NCBI GenBank assembly: GCA_902805615.1 | Contig: CADCTQ010000002.1 | Span: forward strand, 1-50,008 | Direction of reading: 5' to 3' | Origin: an uncultured Cytophagales bacterium | GTDB lineage: Bacteria; Bacteroidota; Bacteroidia; Cytophagales; 172606-1 | DNA length: 50,008 bases | Shown here: positions 42,169-50,008 of the stretch, one piece after another | How the letters are laid out: each line of letters starts with the position of its first letter | Position numbering within the stretch: position 1 is the stretch's first letter | Translations under genes and position numbers: made by a program | Notes under the pieces: generated by a model | Told to the model about the DNA's origin: nothing | The model's database searches: none | Seen by the model: the letters and a program-made list of their open reading frames with translations, nothing else

Positions 42169-45100
42169 TCAGGCGCCGGCGGCATCCATGCATTCGGACG
42201 GGGTTTGGTGGAAGAACTTCTTGAAGCTGATCGAGAAATAGTGCGGGTCGGTGAAGCCCACCAGGTAACACACGTCCGACACCCGGTGCTTCTTTTCCCG
42301 GAGCAACTGGCTGGCCCTTTTCAGGCGGGTCACTTTGATGAATTCGGCGGGGGAATGGTTGATGAGTTCCTTCAGTTTGAGGTACACCAGGCTGCGGCTC
42401 ATCCCGATCTCCCGCACCAGGTCGGCCACCCCGAATTCGGCGTCGTGCAGGTTGGCTTCCACCACCGAGAGGGCCTTTTCGAGAAACTGCTCGTCGGCCG
42501 AGCTGACGGTGATTTCGCGGGGTTCCAGGACCAGCTTTTCGCGGAAAGACTCCCGGAGCTTTTCCCGCGACCGGATCAGGTTGTGGATGCGGGCCAGCAG
42601 CACCGTTTCGTTGAAGGGCTTGGTAATGTAGTCGTCGGCGCCGTTGCGGAATCCGTTCAGCTGCGTTTCCACCGAGGTTTTGGCCGTCAGCAGGATCACC
42701 GGGATGTGGCTCACCTCAATGTCTTCCCGGATGCGCTGGCAGAACGTCATGCCGTCCATGGCGGGCATCATCACGTCGCTGATGATGAGGGTGGGCAACT
42801 GCTGCCGGGCAACGGCCATGCCGGCCAGCCCGTCGGCGGCTTCGTACACCGCAAACTGGTCCTCCAGGCAACTGCGGATGTAGGCCCGCATGTCGGCGTG
42901 GTCGTCAATCACCAGGATTTTGGGCCCGGCCGGCGACGCTTCCCGCGCCGGGGCGTCCGTGGGGAACCCGGCCGGCAGTTCGGCGGGCAACGGGTGAACC
43001 GGTAGCGGGGTGCCCGGCGGGAGCAACGCGAATGGCCCGTTGCGTTCGGTACGGTCCGGCTTGAGGGCGGGCAGCCAGACGCGGAAGGTGGTGCCCGACC
43101 CGGGAGAACTGGCGACGCCCATCGAGCCGCCCAGCAGTTTGACCAGCTCCTGGCTGTACGACAACCCGATGCCGGTGCCCTGCGGGTGGGCCACGCCGGA
43201 TTCAATCTGGTAGTACCGGTCAAAGATCCGGTCCAGCTCGGCCGCCGGGATGCCGATGCCGGTGTCGCTCACGACCACTTCCAGCCCGCCGGCGTCTTTC
43301 CGGACGCCCAGCCGGACGCGGATTTCGCCCCCGGCGGGCGTAAATTTCAAGGCGTTGGACAACAGGTTGAACAGCACCACCTCCAGCTTGGCCGGGTCGA
43401 ACCAGGTGTGGTGCTCGGGCACTTCCGGCGCGAAGCCCAGGGCGACCCCCTTTTTTTCGGCCGCGCCGCCGAAAGCCCCCACCACCTGCCCGCAGAACGC
43501 CACAATGTCGCCCTTGCCGGCCCGGACCTTCATTTGCCCCTGGTCGAGCTTGTGGAAATCGAGCAGTTCGTTGACGAGCTTCAGGAGGCGGTGGGCATTC
43601 TTGTAGAGCAGCGTGGCTTCTTCGTGCAGCTTCGGCGCCCCGGCCGTCTGCGCCACCAGCCGCTCGGCCGGCCCCAGGATCAGCGTCAGCGGGGTGCGGA
43701 TTTCGTGGGACACGTTGGTGAAAAAGTTGAGCTTCTTTTCGTCGGCCTCCTTCACCCGGGCACTCATCTGGACGATCTCGTTCTTCTGGAGCAGGATTTC
43801 CTCCTTCTGCCGGCTCAGCGCCAGGTTGGCCTTCGCCAGAATCTTGTTTTTGTCCACGATCTCCCGGGTCTTGCGGCGCACCAGCTTTTTGAGCACTTCC
43901 TTCTGCCTGCCGAGCCGGCGCACCCGGGCCCGCACGAGTAAATGGATCACCACGGCCAGGACCACCCCCAGCAGCAGGCGGAACCACCACGTTTGCCAGA
44001 ACGGCGGCGTGATGACGAGGCGGATGGAAGCTCCCTTTTCGTTCCAGACGCCGTCGTTGTTGCTGGCCTTGACGGTGAACGTGTACTGGCCCGGGTCGAG
44101 GCTCGTGTAGGTGGCTTCGCGGCGGTTGCCCACGTAGTTCCAGTCTTCTTCCAGCCCTTCGAGTTTGTAGGCGTACTGGTTCTTTTCGGGGTAGCAGTAG
44201 CTCAGCGCCGCAAAGTCGAAGGAGAGCACCGAATGCTTGTAGGACAACACCAGTTCCTTCGTCTGCGAGATGTGCCGGGGCAGCAGCGCGTCGCGGCCGC
44301 CGACGGGCACGGATTTGTTGAAGATTTTGAAGTCGGTGAGCAGCACGGGCGGCACGGTGCGGTTGTCCCGGATGCGCTGCGGGTGGAATGCATTGTAGCC
44401 ATTGTTGCCGCCGAAGAGCATTTGCCCGTTTTTCAGTTCCAGGAAAGCGTTCTGCTTGAATTCATTGCCCTGCAACCCGTCGTCAACGCCGTAGTTTTTG
44501 AACGTCCGCGTCGCCGGGTCAAAGCGGCTGACCCCGTTGGAAGTGCTGATCCAGAGGAAGCCTTCCGCGTCTTCCAGGATGCCGTACACCGCGTCGCTCG
44601 ACAGGCCGTCTTTGGCCTGGAACGCCCGGAAGGTGCGCCGCTTCCGGTCGAACCGGTTCAGGCCGCCAATGGTGCCCACCCACAGGTCCCCCCGGCTGTC
44701 CTCGAACAACGTGTTGATGACGTTGCTGCTGAGGGAATGCTTATCCCGGTCGTCGTGCCGGAACGCCTGCACGGTCTTGCCGTCGCGGTCGAGGATGCAC
44801 AGGCCGTCGTACGTACCGATCCACAGCGTGCCGTAGCGGTCTTCGAGGATGTCGCCGGGGTAACTCGCCAGCAGGGTGTTGGGGAAGAGGCGTTCGTAGC
44901 GGGAGAAGGTGCCCGTTTGCCGGTCCAGCCGCTCGACGCCGCTGCCCACGCCGACCCACAGGTTGTCGCGGCGGTCCTCGTAAATGTGGACGATGTTGTC
45001 GTTGCCGATGCTCCGGGGATTGGCCGGGTCGGTCCGGTACCGGGTGAACGCGCCGGTGGCCCGGTCAAAGCGGTTCAGTCCGCCGCCCCAGGTACCGACC

Positions 45101-46350
45101 CACAGGTTCCCCCGGCGGTCTTCCTTCAGGTAGGTGATGGCGTCCGAACTGATGCTGCGCGGGTTGCCCGGGTCGTGCCGGTAGTGGGTAAACGTGCCCG
45201 TACGGGGGTCGTACCGGTCGAGCCCGGCCCCGTCCGTGCCGATCCAGAGGGTACCCAGGTGGTCTTCGCAGAAGGAAAGGATGTTGTTGCTGCCGGGGCT
45301 GTTGGGGTTCAGGAAATCGGACCGCACGTGGGCGAACTTGTCGTTTTTGACCCGTTCCACCCCGGCAAACGTGGCCAGCCAGATGTTTTTGGCCCGGTCG
45401 GTGGTGATCGCGTACACGGTGTTGAAGCACAGGCTCTCGGGGTCGGCCGGGTTGGTCAGGTACTGGTAAAACCGGTCCGCCGCCGGGTCGTACACCGACA
45501 GGCCGCCGTTTTCGGTGCCGATCCAGAGGCGGCCCAGGGAATCCCCGGCGACGGTAAACACGGCGTGGTTGGGAATGTTCAGTTCCTTCTGGTACAGCGT
45601 TGCGGTTTGGTCCGCCGGCCGGTACCGCAGCAGGCCCATCACCCGCGAGCCGACCCACAGGTGGCCCGCCCGGTCTTCGTAGAGGCAACTCACGTCCCTG
45701 ACGGCAATGTGGGGCTGCGGGTGCAGGGTGCGGGTTTTCCGGTCGAGCACGGCCAGCCCCCCGAAGGTGCCGATCCAGAAGGTGCCCCGGCGGTCTTCGA
45801 ACAGGCAGGCAATGGTGATGCCTTTGGCCGGCAGGGGAAACCGGGAGAAGCGGCCCCGTTGCCGGTCGTAGCGGTAGAGTTCCTTGCGGGTGCTTACCCA
45901 GAAATCCCCGTTGCGGTCTTCGAGCAAACTGGTGATGAAGGCGTCGCCGATTTCCGGGACGGGCACGAAGGCGTCCAGGTCCCGCACGTACCGGTTGAGC
46001 CCTTTGCCGGTGCCCACCCACAGCGTACGGCGACTGTCTTCGAACAGTGTGAGCACGTCGTTGGAGGTGATGCTGCGGGCGTCGTCGGGGTTGTGGCGGT
46101 ACACGGTCATTTTGTACCCGTCGTATTTGTTGAGCCCGTCGGCGGTGGCAAACCACATGTACCCTTCGTGGTCCTGGATGATCTTGCGGGTAAAGCCGTG
46201 GGACAACCCTTTGAGGGCGTTGATGTGCTGGAACCGCAGGTCCGGCCTTTGGGCGCAGACCCGGCTTTGGAGGAGGGAAAAGAGGCAGGAAAGGAAGAGG
46301 CAAAAGAACGCACGCACTGGCTTCATTCCGGATTGGGTCGTGTTCTCCAT
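42169..46350 (-). CDS. Hybrid two-component system regulator (HTCS)
   Basis: 1,393 aa from ATG 46350 (46326 and 46383 are alternatives). Order: signal peptide (FFCLFLSCLFSLLQSRVCAQ); about fourteen beta-propeller repeats (GFTRKIIQDHEGYMWFATADG, GNLWVGTWGGGLNRFD and similar); Y_Y_Y domain; a transmembrane helix (LLLGVVLAVVIHLLV); coiled-coil; HisKA with phospho-histidine H882 in VSHEIRTPLTL; HATPase; receiver with phospho-acceptor D1192 in LIISDVMMPAMDG and lysine in LLTAKTS; and a C-terminal AraC-type HTH (HRVSDVCYLVGFTDPHYFSISF). HTCS proteins sense periplasmic oligosaccharides and activate nearby polysaccharide genes. The nearest candidates are the GH16 at 47300-48736 and GH18 at 49702. Confidence 0.95.
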   Translation of the reverse strand: MENTTQSGMKPVRAFFCLFLSCLFSLLQSRVCAQRPDLRFQHINALKGLSHGFTRKIIQDHEGYMWFATADGLNKYDGYKMTVYRHNPDDARSITSNDVLTLFEDSRRTLWVGTGKGLNRYVRDLDAFVPVPEIGDAFITSLLEDRNGDFWVSTRKELYRYDRQRGRFSRFPLPAKGITIACLFEDRRGTFWIGTFGGLAVLDRKTRTLHPQPHIAVRDVSCLYEDRAGHLWVGSRVMGLLRYRPADQTATLYQKELNIPNHAVFTVAGDSLGRLWIGTENGGLSVYDPAADRFYQYLTNPADPESLCFNTVYAITTDRAKNIWLATFAGVERVKNDKFAHVRSDFLNPNSPGSNNILSFCEDHLGTLWIGTDGAGLDRYDPRTGTFTHYRHDPGNPRSISSDAITYLKEDRRGNLWVGTWGGGLNRFDRATGAFTRYRTDPANPRSIGNDNIVHIYEDRRDNLWVGVGSGVERLDRQTGTFSRYERLFPNTLLASYPGDILEDRYGTLWIGTYDGLCILDRDGKTVQAFRHDDRDKHSLSSNVINTLFEDSRGDLWVGTIGGLNRFDRKRRTFRAFQAKDGLSSDAVYGILEDAEGFLWISTSNGVSRFDPATRTFKNYGVDDGLQGNEFKQNAFLELKNGQMLFGGNNGYNAFHPQRIRDNRTVPPVLLTDFKIFNKSVPVGGRDALLPRHISQTKELVLSYKHSVLSFDFAALSYCYPEKNQYAYKLEGLEEDWNYVGNRREATYTSLDPGQYTFTVKASNNDGVWNEKGASIRLVITPPFWQTWWFRLLLGVVLAVVIHLLVRARVRRLGRQKEVLKKLVRRKTREIVDKNKILAKANLALSRQKEEILLQKNEIVQMSARVKEADEKKLNFFTNVSHEIRTPLTLILGPAERLVAQTAGAPKLHEEATLLYKNAHRLLKLVNELLDFHKLDQGQMKVRAGKGDIVAFCGQVVGAFGGAAEKKGVALGFAPEVPEHHTWFDPAKLEVVLFNLLSNALKFTPAGGEIRVRLGVRKDAGGLEVVVSDTGIGIPAAELDRIFDRYYQIESGVAHPQGTGIGLSYSQELVKLLGGSMGVASSPGSGTTFRVWLPALKPDRTERNGPFALLPPGTPLPVHPLPAELPAGFPTDAPAREASPAGPKILVIDDHADMRAYIRSCLEDQFAVYEAADGLAGMAVARQQLPTLIISDVMMPAMDGMTFCQRIREDIEVSHIPVILLTAKTSVETQLNGFRNGADDYITKPFNETVLLARIHNLIRSREKLRESFREKLVLEPREITVSSADEQFLEKALSVVEANLHDAEFGVADLVREIGMSRSLVYLKLKELINHSPAEFIKVTRLKRASQLLREKKHRVSDVCYLVGFTDPHYFSISFKKFFHQTPSECMDAAGA

Positions 46351-46500
46351 CACTAAATCTAATCCGATCCGGCAAATTTTCAAATATTTACCCGAATAAT
46401 TACATTTAGTGAACCAGCAGTGAACCAGCCAGGCACATTCGGCCGAGCCACAACGGGCAGCAAGCCAGCCGGTAAACGCTCCGGCGGATCATACCTTACG

Positions 46501-46697
46501 CGTCATTGCGAGGCGCCGGGCCGAAGTGCGGGCAGGCCGCTGAAGCAATCTCTTTCGGTATCCCCGCCAAACGCCGGGTTTGTCATGCTGAGCCTGGCGA
46601 AGCATCTGGTATAAAAGCCCGCATTGGCGGAATGAACCTCCCCGTACGCTACTCATCTACCGGATGCTTCGCAAGCTCAGCATGACAAACCCGGCGT
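46501..46697. repeat. Dispersed inverted-repeat elements (CATTGCGAG and CATGCTGAG types)
   Basis: 46501-46553 begins CGTCATTGCGAGGCGCC and ends GAAGCAATCTC, and 46571-46697 has 40-bp arms (ACGCCGGGTTTGTCATGCTG / CAGCATGACAAACCCGGCGT) around a ~46-bp centre. Both sequences match widely distributed bacterial intergenic repeats of unknown function. They open the 950-bp gap between the HTCS and the second GH16 gene. Confidence 0.65.
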
Positions 46698-46753
46698 CTG
46701 GCGCTGAAGCCTGAAAGTGTGAATCAGCCGATGTCCTTTTCCGCGACTGGTTT

Positions 46754-46980
46754 AAGCGTCCACGCTTGAACCTTTGCCCCTGCCCATCCGCGCATCCCCG
46801 CGTACGCCAATCTCCTTCCCCAAGCGTCCACGCTTGGTTTGTTCATCCATTCGTGAAGCCTAACTTCAACCGGCAAGCGTGGACGCTTGCATCCGTACCA
46901 TGCGGCTCCACTGGCTTCAATTAAAGTGGAGGGGTTCAAGCGTGGACGCTTGAACCAGCGGGAGGAGGCGTGGTCGCTTG
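46754..46980. repeat. Cluster of CAAGCGTGGACGCTTG palindromes
   Basis: A 16-bp near-palindrome (arms CAAGCGT/ACGCTTG around CC or GG) occurs at 46754-46768, 46821-46836, 46874-46889 and 46937-46952, with a degraded copy at 46967-46980. The first two have CC at the centre and the later ones GG, so the array is arranged as an inverted set. No gene lies in this 230-bp stretch. Confidence 0.75.
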
Positions 46981-46995
46981 AATCAATAGGCGAAA

Positions 46996-47254
46996 GTCAT
47001 CCCCCTGCCCCCTTCGGCTACCGCACCAACCAGCCCGCAAGGGGGACCCCGTAGTTGGCGGCTCCCAGACAAGGAACGGTCCGCGCCCAGCGGACACGGA
47101 CCGTTCCTTGCGGTGAAGTGTTGCCTTGCGGTGAAGTGTTGCCTTGCGGCCAAGCGTTGCCTTGCCAGGCTAATTGCCTTGCGGCGGCACCGACAGCTAC
47201 CGGGTCCCCCTTGTGGGTTTGCTTGTGCGGAAGGGAAGGGGGCAGGGGGATGAC
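46996..47254. repeat. MITE-like element, copy B
   Basis: About 259 bp with inverted ends GTCATCCCCCTGCCCCCTT / AAGGGGGCAGGGGGATGAC, shared with 23720-23927. The centre holds a hairpin CAAGGAACGGTCC / GGACCGTTCCTTG and four tandem 18-bp units near CCTTGCGGTGAAGTGTTG (47106-47177). No coding capacity. Confidence 0.75.
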
Positions 47255-47299
47255 TTGCCCATTTGTCATCTCCCAATGCCGCCCGAAATCTCCTCCGGC

Positions 47300-48736
47300 T
47301 CATTCCCTTTTCACGAAGCGGCGCACCAGTTGCCGGTTGTCGGCCGTGGTGACCACCAGGCTGTAAACGCCCGGTTTGAGGGCCGAAACATCCACCCCTC
47401 CCGCCTGCAACGCCCCGTTCAGCACCGTGGCGCCCCGGGCGTCAACCACCCGGAACCGACTGGCCCCCAGCGGATGCGCCGAACGGATGCGCAGTTGCCC
47501 GGCGACCGGGTTGGGGTACAGCCCGATGTTTTCGGCCGCATCCGCTTCGCTGAGTTCCGCTCCTTCGCGGGCCGTGGATTGCCGGGTGATGCGCAGCCAG
47601 TTGAAGTTCCAGCCGCCGGCCTGGGCGTACACGCCGAGGTTGTAGGTGCCCGCGTTCACGTTCACCGTGTGCGAGACCGTCTGCCAGGTTTGCCAGCCGC
47701 CCGTGGCCGGTACGTTGAGCGTACCCAGCACGGTAGCCCCGCCGTTCAGGTCCAGCGACAGCCGCCCGCCGCCCGGGCTGGCCACGCGGTACTCCACCGT
47801 GTAAGTGCCCGAAGTAGGGAAGTTGACGTTGCCGTAGGACATCCAGTCGCCCGTGTCAATCCAGCCCACGTTGAGGCCGCCGCCGGTGTCGGTGGTGGTT
47901 TCGGTCTGCACGCCCGACATGGCGGTGTAGCTTTCGGCCTGGATGGTGGTGGTGAACGCCGGCGGTGGGGTGGCGCCTTGCTGGTACACGCGCACGTAGT
48001 CCACGTACATGTTGGCCGGGAACGCCGTGTTGTCTACCGTGAAGCCGGGCCAGTTGCCGCCGATGGCCATGTTGAGCAGGAGGAAAAACTCGTTCTGGAA
48101 CTCACTCGTGCCGTTGACGCCGTTGGCAATGTTGATCTCGTGGTACTTCACGCCGTCCACGTACCAGCGGATGGCCGAGGCGTCCCACTCCACGGCGTAC
48201 ACGTGGAAGGCCGTAACGGTGGTAGTGGTGTTGCCCCCGTAGCTGGCGTACGAGCCGTCGGCCGCCGACCAGTGGACCGTGCCGTGCACCGTGCCGCCGG
48301 TGTTGACGTGTTCCATCACGTCAATTTCCCCGCAGGCGGGCCAGCCCACCGAGGTAATGTTGTTGCCCAGCATCCAGAAGGCGGGCCACACGCCCTGGAA
48401 AGCCGGCATGGCAATGCGGGCCTCGATCTTGCCGTAGCGCCACGACCGTTTGCCCTGCGTTTTCATGCGGGCCGAGGTGTAGTTCATGCCCCCGAAGCTT
48501 TCGCGCTTGGCCGTGATGACGAGCTGGCCGTTCTGGACGGTGGCGTTTTCGCGGCGGTAGTACTGGAGTTCGTTGTTGCCCCAGCCGCCCGAACCGGTGC
48601 CGGTTTCAAATACCCAGTCGGGGCCGATGCCGTTGGTGAACTCATCCGACCACACCAGTTGCCAGCTTTGGGCAGCGGCACTGCCTCCCACCGAGAGGAG
48701 GACCGTGATCAACGATAAAAGTAAGGTTGGTTTCAT
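47300..48736 (-). CDS. Secreted GH16 beta-glucanase with CBM6 and T9SS tail
   Basis: 478 aa. Signal peptide (LLLSLITVLLSVGGSAAAQ), then a GH16 catalytic domain (~25-285) with GEIDVMEHV (E137, D139, E142) closely similar to the second GH16 domain of the giant protein (same LVWxDEFTNGIGPDWVFETG start). A CBM6-like module (~290-395; IQAESYTAMSGVQTE, GGWQTWQTV) binds glucans. A type IX secretion tail (IGLYPNPVAGQLRI to FVKRE) completes it. Likely acts on laminarin or lichenan-type beta-1,3(-1,4)-glucan outside the cell. The region upstream (48737-48790) is strongly AT-rich and should contain the promoter. Confidence 0.93.
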   Translation of the reverse strand: MKPTLLLSLITVLLSVGGSAAAQSWQLVWSDEFTNGIGPDWVFETGTGSGGWGNNELQYYRRENATVQNGQLVITAKRESFGGMNYTSARMKTQGKRSWRYGKIEARIAMPAFQGVWPAFWMLGNNITSVGWPACGEIDVMEHVNTGGTVHGTVHWSAADGSYASYGGNTTTTVTAFHVYAVEWDASAIRWYVDGVKYHEINIANGVNGTSEFQNEFFLLLNMAIGGNWPGFTVDNTAFPANMYVDYVRVYQQGATPPPAFTTTIQAESYTAMSGVQTETTTDTGGGLNVGWIDTGDWMSYGNVNFPTSGTYTVEYRVASPGGGRLSLDLNGGATVLGTLNVPATGGWQTWQTVSHTVNVNAGTYNLGVYAQAGGWNFNWLRITRQSTAREGAELSEADAAENIGLYPNPVAGQLRIRSAHPLGASRFRVVDARGATVLNGALQAGGVDVSALKPGVYSLVVTTADNRQLVRRFVKRE

Positions 48737-49701
48737 GTGCTTTTATTTAATGGATTGAAAAAATAAGTATTAAAAATATAAAACAACAGGCATTGGACAC
48801 CTTTCCGGGCGGTTGGAACCACCCGGTGCTTGGCTTTGCAACCAAGTGATTGAATGTTAATGTTTTATCGAATAGACGCCGGGTGTTTGCCTCGCCATGG
48901 CAGCCCGGCATTGCTTTTCGAAGAATCACCCGGCAGCCGCTACGGGACGAGGCCGGGGTCATGCCTGAAGAGGAAGCGACGGGGATACGGGCCGTTCCGT
49001 TTTCGACCTTGCGCGGGAGAGGAGGTGTGTAGTAAAATTTGCATAAGGGTTAATAATGGTTAGGAATAAGGTGAATGGATGAAACACTTGCCTGCCGTAA
49101 AAGTCCGCAAATGATCCGGAAAGGAGGGTGTACAAACGTCCAGAATAGCGTGTATTTACGTCCGGAATGGGACAATTTCGCAAAAAAGTAGCAAATAAGC
49201 CCTTATTGCCGCTCCCAAAGCCGGGTCCGGGCCACCGGGAACCGCAAAAGAACCTGGTCGGCGCGGCCCGCGGCAGTTCACGCGTTCGTCAATAAAAGCC
49301 TGCTACTTGAATAATCATACGCTCCGGTTCTATTTTACGATTGCCCCGGCGTTTCCTCCCGGAATAGTGGAAAACGGCTCCCGGTCGCCCAGATATTTTA
49401 GCGCAATTGCTTGCATTTGTAAATAAACGTTTACACTTTTGCTTGCACTGCTTCAAATGCAACGTTTTTAACACAGTCCCGCGCCACGGATTGTTGCTCC
49501 TTACCCGTCCGGCGGCAAAGCCGGCCCGCCAAAGCTACCCGTACCCGGCAGGGAAATTCTCTCAATCTCCTGCCCGTTCACCATACATCTTTAAAAAAGG
49601 CACCGGAACCGTCCGCGCACAAACGTCCGCGGCGTGATTCCCCTTTGCGGCCTTGGCAGTTCCTCCCGTGCAATCCTTGTCCCACCTAATTTCCACCCCG
49701 T
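48737..49701. other. 965-bp divergent intergenic region between GH16 and GH18 genes
   Basis: No supported gene. The first 60 bp are AT-rich and promoter-like for the GH16 gene. Two direct repeats ACGTCCRGAAT at 49136-49146 and 49158-49168 are 22 bp apart, about two helical turns, compatible with an AraC-type activator site. A further AT-rich part at 49400-49470 may hold the GH18 promoter. The rest shows nothing recognisable. Confidence 0.5.
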
Positions 49702-50008
49702 ATGCAAAAATTCTCCCGACCCCGCCAACGCGTACCGGCCCGCCCCTTCGCCGGCGGCAGGCCCCTCCGTACCACCCTCCGGCACCTGTGCCTCCTGTGG
49801 CTGCTGTGCCTGGCGGCCGTCTGCCCGGCCCAGGTGAGCCCCACCGTCCCCAAAAAGACCCGTGACCACACCCGGCAGGTAATCGGGTACCTCACCCAGT
49901 GGGGCCCCTGGAAAGACGTGGCCGGCCTCATTCCCAAGGGCAGCCTGACCCAGCTCAACGTGGATTATTCCCAGTTCACGATCCTCAACTTCTCCTTCTT
50001 CGGCGTTC
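49702..50008 (+). CDS. GH18 chitinase, N-terminal part (cut by window end)
   Basis: ATG 49702 opens a frame that runs to the window edge, so at least 102 codons are coding. A signal peptide (LCLLWLLCLAAVCPAQ) is followed by VIGYLTQWGPWKD, then SLTQLNVDYSQFTILNFSFFGV, the first two strands of a family-18 glycoside hydrolase. The catalytic DxxDxDxE motif lies beyond the window. A chitinase beside beta-1,3-glucanases and an HTCS fits fungal cell-wall breakdown. Confidence 0.82.
   Translation, partial: MQKFSRPRQRVPARPFAGGRPLRTTLRHLCLLWLLCLAAVCPAQVSPTVPKKTRDHTRQVIGYLTQWGPWKDVAGLIPKGSLTQLNVDYSQFTILNFSFFGV

Noticed and set aside
43942-46356. 804-codon plus-strand frame opposite the HTCS
   Set aside because: Antisense shadow created by the repeated propeller sequence; no domain or signal.

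Overview
The window comes from a member of the Bacteroidota with a fairly GC-rich genome. The evidence is type IX secretion C-terminal tails on the GH16 proteins, a hybrid two-component system, a membrane-bound propeller/Y_Y_Y regulator, SusC-type receptor N-termini, TANNTTTG-like promoters and weak Shine-Dalgarno signals. I cannot fix the family or genus. No rRNA, tRNA or CRISPR array was seen.

Layout. (1) 0-4.4 kb: a short tandem repeat, DNA topoisomerase III, a nucleoside hydrolase, and a convergent Nudix-like transcriptional regulator. (2) 4.4-6.1 kb: 1.8 kb with no convincing gene. (3) 6.1-18.3 kb: one tightly packed plus-strand operon of eleven genes, and the most notable part of the window. 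In order: [2Fe-2S] ferredoxin, outer-membrane beta-barrel protein, DegT aminotransferase, catalytic Nudix hydrolase, Gfo/Idh oxidoreductase, second DegT aminotransferase, GT-B glycosyltransferase, Cof-type HAD phosphatase, AurF-family diiron N-oxygenase, membrane GT2 glycosyltransferase and MATE exporter. (4) 18.4-24.9 kb: nitrilase, a gene graveyard with two beheaded SusC N-termini and several copies of a TCTAC/GTAGA palindrome, a CrtI-like FAD oxidoreductase, a YfiR-like periplasmic protein and a cysteine-poor redoxin-fold protein. (5) 25-50 kb: carbohydrate and signalling genes, namely a GH36/Sip1-type lipoprotein, a giant secreted double-GH16 protein divergent from a propeller regulator, a serine hydrolase, a RibD-C reductase, a FtsX/MacB-type permease, a hybrid two-component system, a second GH16 with CBM6, and the start of a GH18 chitinase cut by the window edge.

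How the genes may work together. The operon contains the three enzyme classes known to make kanosamine (3-amino-3-deoxyglucose) in the Bacillus ntdABC pathway: Gfo/Idh sugar dehydrogenase, DegT aminotransferase and Cof-type phosphatase. To these it adds a second aminotransferase, glycosyltransferases, an exporter, and an amine-oxidising diiron enzyme whose seven ligands match those of AurF in identity and spacing. My inference is an undescribed pathway to an N-oxygenated (hydroxylamino, nitroso or nitro) amino-sugar glycoside, with the ferredoxin as a candidate electron donor. The 25-50 kb half suggests secreted attack on beta-1,3-glucan and chitin, for example fungal cell walls, under two membrane sensors.

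Intergenic spaces are rich in inverted-repeat elements, including one MITE-like family present twice (23.7 and 47.0 kb) and a paired UUCG-loop terminator element at 27.5-27.7 kb.
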